From assembly GCA_020438595.1 (NCBI GenBank), contig JAGQUI010000085.1, positions 1-9,234 of the forward strand: a stretch of DNA of 9,234 nucleotides, in the 5' to 3' direction. Made by a program: the position numbers and the translations under genes. The notes below the pieces were generated by a model. That model was not told the origin of the DNA. It ran no database searches and was given only the letters and a program-made list of their open reading frames with translations. The stretch comes from Propionibacteriaceae bacterium (lineage in GTDB: Bacteria > Actinomycetota > Actinomycetes > Propionibacteriales > Propionibacteriaceae). This document shows positions 1-6,080 of the stretch, piece after piece (within the stretch, counting starts at the first letter, position 1; each line of letters opens with the position of its first letter).

Positions 1-336
1 TACAGCCACTGCATCGCCCACGGCATCGACATGCGCAAGGGGCTCGACCAGCAGTACGCCGCGGTCTCGTCCGGGCACTGGCCGCTGATGCGGTACAACC
101 CGGTGCTGCGCGCGTCCGGCAAGAACCCGTTCCTGCTGGACTCGCCGCGCCCGCGGCTGCCGCTGCGCGACTACCACATGAAGGAACTGCGCTTCCGGAT
201 GCTGATGAACTCCGATCCCGAGGCGGCCGAACGGCTGCTCGTCCTCGGGCAGGAGCAGGTCAACCGCCGCTGGGCGGAGTACGAGGAAATGGCGACCCGC
301 GGCGCCGAGCGGTTCGCCGAAGTGGCAGGAGGTTGA
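1..336 (+). CDS. nifJ: Pyruvate:ferredoxin (flavodoxin) oxidoreductase, C-terminal part (5' end outside window)
   Basis: The reading frame is open from base 1 to the TGA at 334-336 and gives the last 111 residues of the protein. The enzyme oxidatively decarboxylates pyruvate to acetyl-CoA using thiamine diphosphate and iron-sulfur clusters, passing electrons to ferredoxin or flavodoxin in the cytoplasm. Recognition rests on the tail typical of the single-chain NifJ family: YSHCIAHGIDM at residues 1-11, GLDQQYAAVSSGHWPLMRYNP at about 14-34, then KNPFLLDS and LPLRDYHMKELRFRML. The conserved Cys of YSHC is present. Full-length family members are about 1,150-1,200 residues, so only about a tenth is visible. 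The downstream flavoprotein starts one base after the stop, so the two are probably co-transcribed and translationally coupled. The symbol is by family; the 2-oxoacid actually used cannot be read from this part. Confidence 0.9.
   Translation, partial: YSHCIAHGIDMRKGLDQQYAAVSSGHWPLMRYNPVLRASGKNPFLLDSPRPRLPLRDYHMKELRFRMLMNSDPEAAERLLVLGQEQVNRRWAEYEEMATRGAERFAEVAGG
327..332 (+). promoter_or_regulatory. Ribosome binding site of the dihydroorotate dehydrogenase-like gene
   Basis: A perfect AGGAGG lies in the last codons of the nifJ gene, 5 bases before the ATG at 338. It fixes the start of the second gene and supports translational coupling across the 1-base gap. Confidence 0.8.
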
Positions 337-337
337 C

Positions 338-1351
338 ATGGACACGACGTATCTCGGGATGGAGCTGCGCAGCCCGCTGGTGGCTTCCGCCGGGCCGCTC
401 TCGCAGACCGTGGACGGGGTGAGGGAACTCGCCGACACCGGCATGGGGGCGGTGGTGCTCTACTCGCTGTTCGAGGAGCAGGTGCTGGCCCAGGCCGAGC
501 GGGACACGCTGCTGGAGGAGCTGAACTCCGAGTCGTTCCCGGAGGCCACCAGCTACTTCCCCGACATCCTCGACCCGGAGGCGACCAGCCCGGCACGGAC
601 CTACCTGAGCCTGGTCGAGCGTGCGGCCGCGGCCATCGACGTGCCGCTGATCGCGAGCCTGAACGCGTCCGGCACGGGCAGCTGGGTGAGCTTCGCCCAG
701 CAACTGGCGGACGCGGGCGCGTCGGCGCTGGAGTTGAACATCTACTTCGTGCCCGGTGACGTGACCGTGCCCGGGTCGGACGTGGAGGCGCGGCACCTGG
801 AGATCGTGGCCGCGGTGAAGCAGTCCGTGGACATCCCCGTGGCGGTGAAGCTGTCGCCGTTCTTCTCCAGCGTGGGCAACTTCGCGCTGCAGCTGGTCGA
901 GGCGGGCGCGGACGGGCTGGTGCTGTTCAACCGGTTCCTGCAGCCGTCGGTGGACGTCGAGCAGCTCGCCGTGGTGCCGGGCGTGAGCCTGTCGTCCCCG
1001 GCGGACGCGAAGGTGCCACGCACCTGGATCGCCACGCTGCGCAACCGGACGTCCGCGTCGCTGGCCGCCACGTCGGGGGTGGAGACCGCCGACGACGTGG
1101 CCGCGTACCTGCTCGCCGGTTCCGACGTCGTGATGACCACGTCCTCGCTGGTCCGGCACGGCGCCGGCTACGCCCGCAAGCTGATCGACGGGCTGGACGA
1201 CTGGATGGCCCGCAAGGAGTTCACCTCGGTCGCCGACTTCCGCGGCCTGCTCGCCGTCCCCGCCGACGCGGACGGCAGCGAGCGCGCCCGGGCCGGCTAC
1301 GTGGCCGCCCTGGAGCGGGCGAAGACGACCTACGGATCGCTGCGCGCCTGA
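338..1351 (+). CDS. Dihydroorotate dehydrogenase-like flavoprotein
   Basis: This 337-residue protein has the FMN-binding TIM-barrel pattern of dihydroorotate dehydrogenases. Visible elements are an N-terminal GMELRSPLVASAGPLS (7-22), IASLNASGTGSW (105-116), LELNIYF (131-137), IPVAVKLSPFF (166-176), GADGLVLFNRFLQP (190-203), and a C-terminal segment SGVETADDVAAYLLAGSDVVM (246-266) where FMN phosphate is normally held. In true PyrD the loop after ELN carries the catalytic Cys or Ser (as in NxSCPN); here it reads NIYFVPGD, so the usual base is missing. The FMN/substrate Asn and Lys (N134, K171) seem kept. The tight link to nifJ argues for an electron-transfer or oxidoreductase role connected with that enzyme rather than pyrimidine synthesis, but the substrate is unknown. 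Start chosen by AGGAGG at 327-332. No signal peptide or membrane segment is seen. Confidence 0.88.
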   Translation: MDTTYLGMELRSPLVASAGPLSQTVDGVRELADTGMGAVVLYSLFEEQVLAQAERDTLLEELNSESFPEATSYFPDILDPEATSPARTYLSLVERAAAAIDVPLIASLNASGTGSWVSFAQQLADAGASALELNIYFVPGDVTVPGSDVEARHLEIVAAVKQSVDIPVAVKLSPFFSSVGNFALQLVEAGADGLVLFNRFLQPSVDVEQLAVVPGVSLSSPADAKVPRTWIATLRNRTSASLAATSGVETADDVAAYLLAGSDVVMTTSSLVRHGAGYARKLIDGLDDWMARKEFTSVADFRGLLAVPADADGSERARAGYVAALERAKTTYGSLRA

Positions 1352-1358
1352 CGCGAAA

Positions 1359-1404
1359 AGGAACCGTCCCCGACTCGGTCCGGACCGGGTTGGGGACGGT
1401 TCCT
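1359..1404. repeat. 46-bp near-perfect palindrome, likely terminator or dispersed repeat
   Basis: Arms AGGAACCGTCCCC (1359-1371) and GGGGACGGTTCCT (1392-1404) are exact reverse complements. The 20 bases between them are also self-complementary except for wobble pairs, so the whole element can fold into one long stem. It equals two 22-bp units head to head (1360-1381 and 1382-1403) that match at 20 of 22 positions. A further GACTCGGTCC, the end of another unit, follows at 1405-1414. It starts 8 bases after the stop of the flavoprotein gene. No T-run follows, so a classic intrinsic terminator is not certain; a mobile or dispersed intergenic repeat is the alternative. Confidence 0.75.
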
Positions 1405-1428
1405 GACTCGGTCCACCCGCCGCCGCGC

Positions 1429-1457
1429 TTCGGGTCCGGCGAGTTCGCCACTACAGT
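1429..1457 (+). promoter_or_regulatory. Weak candidate promoter for the glycosyltransferase gene
   Basis: TACAGT (1452-1457) resembles an actinobacterial -10 box. TTCGGG (1429-1434) sits 17 bases upstream, where a -35 box would be, but only its leading TT fits the consensus. Position between the palindrome and the start at 1497 makes a promoter reasonable. The call rests mainly on the -10 box and is tentative. Confidence 0.25.
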
Positions 1458-1496
1458 GAACGTGATCCGCCGCTCAGGAAGGTCAGCCCAGGCAGC

Positions 1497-2879
1497 ATGA
1501 CGCAGCAACTGCAGGACGAGGTCGTCCCGGCCACCGAACCGGTGAAGCGGACGAAGCCGCTGACGATCGCGGAGTTCACCGACAACTACGGCCCTGCGCA
1601 CAGCGGGCTGCTCTACGCCGTCCAGTTCCTCGAGGAGCAGGTGCTGGCCGCGGGGCACAAGGTGCTGCTGGTCGCGCCGGAGGCGAAGGGGCCCAACCCG
1701 CACGCGAACAACCCCAACCGGCGCGAGATCCGGCTGCCCAGCGTGCCGATCCCGGGCACGCAGATCCGGCTCAGCATGGGCCAGGACTTCGACTACCGGC
1801 TGGCCCAGATGGTGGCGAACCCGCCGGACATCATCCACGTGCACGGCATGGGTGCGATCGGCCTGCTGGGCATGTGGACGGCGCAGCGCACGGGCAAGCC
1901 CCTCGTGATCACCTGGCACACCGACCTGGAGGCCTACGCCGAGCACTACTGGCATGTCGTCCCGTTCCTGAACGCGGCCTACAAGGTGTACGCGATGCAC
2001 CTGGAGAAGAGCTGGGCGCAGCTGAAGAAGATGAAGTTCAAGGCCCCGCGGCGCGGCCGGGCGCAGGTGGAACTGCTCACCCTCGCCGCGAACATGCTCA
2101 CCGACGCCGACCTGGTCACCACCCCTTCGGACAAGACCGCCAAGCGGGTGCTGGAGATCGCACCCTCGGCGAAGGTGCGCGTGGTGCCGAACGGGACGGA
2201 CGCACTGCCCGAGCTGCCTCCGATCTCGAAGGGACGCGGGCCCCGGCTGATCTACGTCGGCCGGATCTCGCTGGAGAAGGGCATCGGGCTGATGCTCGAG
2301 GCCTTCGAGCTCGTCCGCGACCAGATCCCCGACGCCGAGCTGATGATCGTCGGCGACTGGAAGGAGACCCCGGCCAAGCTCCGCCACCGGCTGCAGCGGG
2401 CCGCCCGGTTCGGCGGGGTGAAGCTGCCCGGCCAGATCCCGCGGGAGAAGCTCGGCGCCTACTACGCCTCCGGCGACGCGTTCGTGTTCGCATCCCTCAC
2501 CGATACCCAGGCGCTCGTCCTGCACGAGGCCGCGCACGCCGGCCTGCCGTTCGTCATGGTCGACCACGAGCTGCGCCTGGTCATCGACCCGGGCGTGAAC
2601 GCCGTGCTGGCCCGGCCCAACCCGGTCTCGCTCGCCGGCGCGATGGTCAGCATGGTCACCGCGCTGAAGGACCCGGTGTTCGCCGAGGCCGCCCAGGCGC
2701 GCAGCCGGGAGATGGCCGCACGCTGGACGATCGCGAACCAGTCCAGAGAGTTCGTCGAGATCTACGAGGCGCTCGCCGCCGGCCGGCCCGTCCCGCTCAC
2801 CGAGGGGCTCGAGCCCGACTACGGACGCCGGGTATTCCCCGGTCGTACCGTGACCGCCGAGTACGACCCGCCGAACTGA
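1497..2879 (+). CDS. Family 4 (GT-B fold) glycosyltransferase
   Basis: This cytoplasmic 460-residue enzyme should move a sugar from a nucleotide donor to a lipid or glycan acceptor with retention of configuration. The N-terminal half has EFTDNYGPAHSGLLYAV (26-42, a Gly-containing donor/acceptor loop), IIHVHGMGAIGLLG (112-125) and ITWHTDLEAYAEHY (138-151). The C-terminal half has the donor-site signature YVGRISLEKGI (253-263) and FASLTDTQALVLHEAAHAGLPFV (331-353). In the usual E-x7-E pair the first acid is Asp here (D336) and the second is E344; the TDTQ form resembles GT4 enzymes acting on lipid acceptors such as diacylglycerol or phosphatidylinositol glycosyltransferases, which is only a similarity. 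The first about 20 residues are probably a flexible extension. An AGGAAGG at 1476-1482 lies 14 bases before the ATG, rather far, so a later start cannot be ruled out, but no better one is obvious. No membrane segment. Convergent with the minus-strand operon; acceptor and sugar unknown. Confidence 0.88.
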   Translation: MTQQLQDEVVPATEPVKRTKPLTIAEFTDNYGPAHSGLLYAVQFLEEQVLAAGHKVLLVAPEAKGPNPHANNPNRREIRLPSVPIPGTQIRLSMGQDFDYRLAQMVANPPDIIHVHGMGAIGLLGMWTAQRTGKPLVITWHTDLEAYAEHYWHVVPFLNAAYKVYAMHLEKSWAQLKKMKFKAPRRGRAQVELLTLAANMLTDADLVTTPSDKTAKRVLEIAPSAKVRVVPNGTDALPELPPISKGRGPRLIYVGRISLEKGIGLMLEAFELVRDQIPDAELMIVGDWKETPAKLRHRLQRAARFGGVKLPGQIPREKLGAYYASGDAFVFASLTDTQALVLHEAAHAGLPFVMVDHELRLVIDPGVNAVLARPNPVSLAGAMVSMVTALKDPVFAEAAQARSREMAARWTIANQSREFVEIYEALAAGRPVPLTEGLEPDYGRRVFPGRTVTAEYDPPN

Positions 2880-2900
2880 TCACTCGCGGCTCCGGCCCCG

Positions 2901-3061
2901 ACCCAGGTTTGTCGGGTTATGAGGTGCGGCCGGGGCGATCCTGACCCGTCGACCCACCTTTGTCGGGTTCTGGGCTGGGAATTCGGCCCCATAACCCGAC
3001 AAAAGTGGGTTGCAGGGGCAGCAGGTGCGTGCGGGCGCTCGATAACCCGACAAACGTGGGT
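2901..3061. repeat. Four-copy symmetric 20-bp repeat array between convergent genes
   Basis: Four copies of a 20-bp motif, consensus ACCCAnnTTTGTCGGGTTAT, lie at 2901-2920 and 2952-2971 (plus orientation) and at 2991-3010 and 3042-3061 (inverted). Copies 1 and 4 differ at one position and copies 2 and 3 at two. Starts are 51, 39 and 51 bases apart, so the array is symmetric about base 2981. The 31-base spacers of the two halves do not resemble each other. The array fills the gap between the glycosyltransferase stop (2879) and the channel gene stop (3081). It could be a bidirectional terminator, a REP-like dispersed element or a set of protein-binding sites. Confidence 0.9.
2952..3010. terminator. 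Inner hairpin of the repeat array, possible bidirectional terminator
   Basis: Copies 2 and 3 pair over 18 of 20 positions. Three more G-C pairs (2972-2974 with 2988-2990) extend the stem, leaving a loop of about 13 bases around a GAATTC. The stem contains TTTG/CAAA stretches but no long T-run follows on either side. Its place between two convergent genes supports a terminator role, which is inference. Confidence 0.45.
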
Positions 3062-3080
3062 CGCAGCCCCGATCACGCCG

Positions 3081-4935
3081 CTACTGCTCGGCGATCACGA
3101 TCAGCTGGTCGCCGGGGCCGAACCGGACGCGGCGGCGCTTGTCCGGGTTCACCACGACGCCGCCGCCATCGGCGAGCCGGTAGCCGATCGCGGTCTGCTC
3201 GCGCCGACGCGCCGACGCCAGCACGGTGTAGAAGTCCACCTCGGCGCCCTCCGCCACGTACTGGCCGGCCGGGCGCAGGTACACCTCGTTGCCCTCGGCG
3301 GCGAACAGGGTGCCGAACACCGCGGCCAGCCCGCCGTTCTCCGAGATCTGGGCGAGCATCAGCGCCACCAGCTTGTCGCTGACGATCAGGTCGTCGACCT
3401 GGGCGACCTCGGCCAGCTCCCGGTTCGAGTCGTTCAGCATCTCGCTGACGATGCTCAGCCGCAGGTCGTTCCGCTCGGCGATGTCGCGCAGGTGCAGCAG
3501 GGTCACCAGCGTGCGGCTGTCCACCTGCTCGGAATCCCCCGCTGGCCGGGTCGGCCAGCAGGATGATGTGGTCGAACCCGCCCACGTCGAGCCGGTCGAG
3601 CACCGGCCGGCGCGAGGGCTCGCCGTCCACGAGGCGCACGGCGAGGTGGGCCAGTTCCGGCAGTTCGGGAGGCTCGCCCGGCGCGACCAGCACCGCCTCG
3701 GAGCCGGCCGCCACGTAGGCGTCCAGCTCGCCGACCAGCACGGGCAGCACGCCGTTGGTGCCGAGCACCAGCACGCGCTCGGGCTCCTCGGCGTACGGCG
3801 CCTCGGCCACGATGTGGGTCTCGTCGATGCCGGCCGGGGCCTGCCCGAGCCCGATCTCGCTGTCGTCGGGCGCGATCACGATCAGCTGGTCGTCCTCGCC
3901 CACCACGATCTCGGACGGAGGGTTCAGCACCGGCACCCCGCCCATCACCAGGCCCACCACCGTGCACGTCTCGAACGCCAGCTGGGCCTCGAAGTAGGTG
4001 CGGCCGGCCAGGCTCGGCTCGGACGTGAAGTAGAACTCGTCGCCCGCGAAGTCGAGCAGCTCGTGCCACACCACCGACATGCCTGACTGCCGGCAGCTCT
4101 GCACGGCGATCCGGCCGATCACCTCCGGGCCGAGCACCCAGTGCACCCGGTCGCGGCCGACCAGGCGGGCCGCCACGGCGTTCGCGGGATCCCTCAGCTC
4201 GGCGACGACGTGCCGGCCATCACCACCGGAGGCGGCGTCGTTGGTCAGGGCGAGGGCGGTCTTGATCACGTCGGCGTCCGGGTCGGGCGCCTCGTCCGGC
4301 GCCAGCAGGATGACGCTGCGAGCCCACTGCGGGCTGCCCAGCCGCAGGTCGGCAGGGGTCTTCGGGTCGCCACTGCGGCAGATCACCGTGGTGGTGCCGA
4401 GGTCGCCGCACCGCGCCCGGAGCTCGTCCTCCATCTCGAGCTTGTCCCGGTCCGCCAGCACCACGACCACGGCACGATGGCGGGACGCGTTGGCGATCAC
4501 GAGTTCACGCACGATCGCCGGCACCTTGTTGCTCCAGCCGAGGATCAGCGTGTGGTCGTGCTCGAGGACGCGCGAGTGGCCCTTGCGGAGCTCTGCGATG
4601 CGGTCGTCGAACGCGCCGGAGATGATGCCGATCAGGCTGGCCACGATGATCAACCCGCCGATCGTGATCACCAGCATGAAGAACCGGAAGCCCCAGCCGG
4701 TGTCGCCGCCCATCGTGCCCGGGTCGAGGGTGCGCATCAGGCCGCCCCACCACAGGTCGAACAGGTCGCCGTCCGAGTCCTCGGGGTAGGCGTGGAACAG
4801 CCAGGCCAGCGTGCCGACCACCACGACCATGGCCACCGAGGCCAGCCCGAGCAGCCCGATCAGCGCGACCGCACCGCGGGACATCCAGCCGTCGAACCAG
4901 TACCGCAGGCGCTCGGAGAGGGTCGGCCTGTCCAT
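3081..4935 (-). pseudogene. CASTOR/POLLUX-like putative ion channel with a +1 frameshift
   Basis: Read with one base removed, this encodes a 617-residue membrane protein of the CASTOR/POLLUX (DMI1) ion-channel family. Two membrane helices (about 22-48 and 84-108) flank a pore-like loop WWGGLMRTLDPGTMGGD (62-78). Then come two cytoplasmic Rossmann-type regulatory domains: one opening with HTLILGWSNKVPAIVREL (128-145) and closing with GEDDQLIVIAP (346-356), another opening with ERVLVLGTNGVLPVL (386-400). The C-terminus again ends FGPGDQLIVIAEQ. After codon 465 the frame breaks in a run of five Gs on the coding strand (3540-3536); dropping one G restores GDSEQVDSRTLVTLLHLRD and the rest of the domain to the TAG at 3081-3083. 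Without correction the frame runs on in low-quality sequence to a TGA at 3073-3075. Start ATG at 4935 has GAGGAGG 7 bases upstream. Thirty bases follow the preceding gene's stop, so it is probably last in the operon. Ion selectivity is unknown. The break may be a sequencing error or a true lesion. Confidence 0.85.
3536..3540 (-). other. Frameshift site in a G5 run (C5 on plus strand)
   Basis: The coding strand reads GCC AGC then GGGGG then ATTCC. With five Gs the frame leaves the family sequence (GGFRAGGQ and on); with four Gs it reads ASGDSEQVDSRT and stays family-like to the natural stop. The two frames switch quality exactly here, so the indel lies in or next to this run. Confidence 0.8.
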
Positions 4936-4941
4936 CGCACC

Positions 4942-4949
4942 CCCTCCTC
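4942..4949 (-). promoter_or_regulatory. Ribosome binding site of the channel gene
   Basis: On the minus strand GAGGAGG followed by GGG sits just before the ATG at 4935, with AGGAGG (4948-4943) 7 bases away. This is a near-perfect Shine-Dalgarno sequence and decides the start. Confidence 0.75.
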
Positions 4950-4965
4950 GCCGGATGCCCGGATC

Positions 4966-6075
4966 CTATCGATCGGCCGCGCCCGTGAGCGGGATTGCAC
5001 TGTCGATGGCCCGGGGAGCCGGCGGCGGGGCACCAGCCCGGATCTGGCGTGCAAATCCTCCCGCCGGGGCGTGCGCGAACACGAATCGGCTCTGCACGAG
5101 GTAGCCGGCGACGAACAGGGCGAGTTCGGTGACCACCTTGGCCGCCACCAGGCCGAGCAGCGGGGTGACCAGCTCCATCAGCGCGAGGTTGGCGACCAGC
5201 ACGCCGACGGCGAGCAGGGCGTAGCCGCGGGCGGCCGGCCACAGCGGTGCCCGTCCCGCCCGGAAGACGAGGTGCCGGTTGGCCAGGAAGTTCGCGGTGG
5301 CGCTGACCAGCCGGGCGAGTACCACCGCGGCGGCGAGGCTGCCGAGCACCGGGTAGAGCACGAACAGCAGCGCGGCGTCGAGCCCGAAGCTGCCCACCGA
5401 GGACGCCGCGTAGCCGAGCAGCGGACGCAGCACCCGCAACGAGTCCCGCAGCGGCCGGAAGTGCGAGGACGCGTTGTCGGCCAGGTACACGGTGGCGATC
5501 TCCACCTGGCGGATCTCGCGCCCCTCCCGGCTGGCCCGCAGCAGCAGGTTCAACTCGTACTCGAAGCGGTCGCCCTGCACCTCCTCCAGCCAGCCCAGCA
5601 TGCGGTGCGGGTAGCCGCGCAGCCCCGTCTGGGTGTCGGTGATCCGCACGCCGGTGGCCAGCGCGAAGAGGGCGGCGCTGACCCGGTTGCCGAACCGGCT
5701 GCGCAGCGGCACCCGGCCGGTGAACCTGCGCACGCCGAGCACCAGGTCGGGATCGGACGCGTCGAGGGCTGCGGCGACCCGCAGGATGTCCAGCAGGGTG
5801 TGCTGCCCGTCGCTGTCGGCGCACACCACGGCCTGCCCGGGGTGGTGCGTCCGGATGTGCGCGAAGCCGGTGCGCAGGGCCGCACCCTTGCCCCGGTTCT
5901 CCGGGTGGGTGAGCACCCGGGCGCCGGCCCGCTCCACCTGGCGGAACAGGGACGCGTAGGAAGGGCCGCTGCCGTCGTCGACGACCACGACCTCGACGTC
6001 GTCGATCCAGCCGAGGTCCCGCACGAGCTGGACCAACCGGCGGTCGGGCTCGAAGCTGGGGACCAGCACGATCAT
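4966..6075 (-). CDS. GT2 glycosyltransferase fused to a GtrA-type membrane domain
   Basis: This 369-residue bifunctional protein joins a dolichol-phosphate-mannose-synthase-like GT2 domain to a GtrA domain. The GT2 part shows MIVLVPSFEPDRRL (1-14), EVVVVDDGSG (28-37), PENRGKGAALRTGF (58-71), the metal/donor motif CADSDGQH (85-92), and TDTQTGLRGYP (146-156); these fit transfer of a sugar from a nucleotide donor to a polyprenyl phosphate at the inner membrane face. The C-terminal part (about 218-335) has about four hydrophobic helices with SATANFLANRHLVF (258-271), typical of GtrA proteins thought to flip or help move the lipid-linked sugar. A Pro/Ala-rich tail follows. ATG at 6075 lies 5 bases after the stop of the upstream gene; an in-frame GTG at 6084-6082 overlaps that stop as GTGA and is an alternative start. 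Either way the gene is coupled to the upstream glycosidase. The sugar is unknown. Confidence 0.88.
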   Translation of the reverse strand: MIVLVPSFEPDRRLVQLVRDLGWIDDVEVVVVDDGSGPSYASLFRQVERAGARVLTHPENRGKGAALRTGFAHIRTHHPGQAVVCADSDGQHTLLDILRVAAALDASDPDLVLGVRRFTGRVPLRSRFGNRVSAALFALATGVRITDTQTGLRGYPHRMLGWLEEVQGDRFEYELNLLLRASREGREIRQVEIATVYLADNASSHFRPLRDSLRVLRPLLGYAASSVGSFGLDAALLFVLYPVLGSLAAAVVLARLVSATANFLANRHLVFRAGRAPLWPAARGYALLAVGVLVANLALMELVTPLLGLVAAKVVTELALFVAGYLVQSRFVFAHAPAGGFARQIRAGAPPPAPRAIDSAIPLTGAADR

Positions 6076-6080
6076 CGCGC

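Noticed and set aside
1221..2567. A 448-codon open frame on the minus strand crossing the palindrome and the glycosyltransferase gene.
   Set aside because: It overlaps two well-supported plus-strand genes, and its repeated SGTVP stretch simply comes from translating the 22-bp repeat units.
2901..3061. A possible CRISPR array, because of four 20-bp repeats with 31-base spacers.
   Set aside because: Two copies are inverted, the central interval is only 19 bases, the repeats are divergent, and no cas gene is near.
3081..3524. A separate small gene of 147 codons starting at a GTG.
   Set aside because: Its product continues the channel family sequence exactly where the upstream frame breaks, and it has no ribosome site of its own; it is the tail of the frameshifted gene.
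3536..3540. Programmed ribosomal frameshifting at the G5 run.
   Set aside because: No stimulatory stop codon, internal Shine-Dalgarno or obvious pseudoknot was seen next to it, and this family is not known for it; an indel or sequencing error is simpler.
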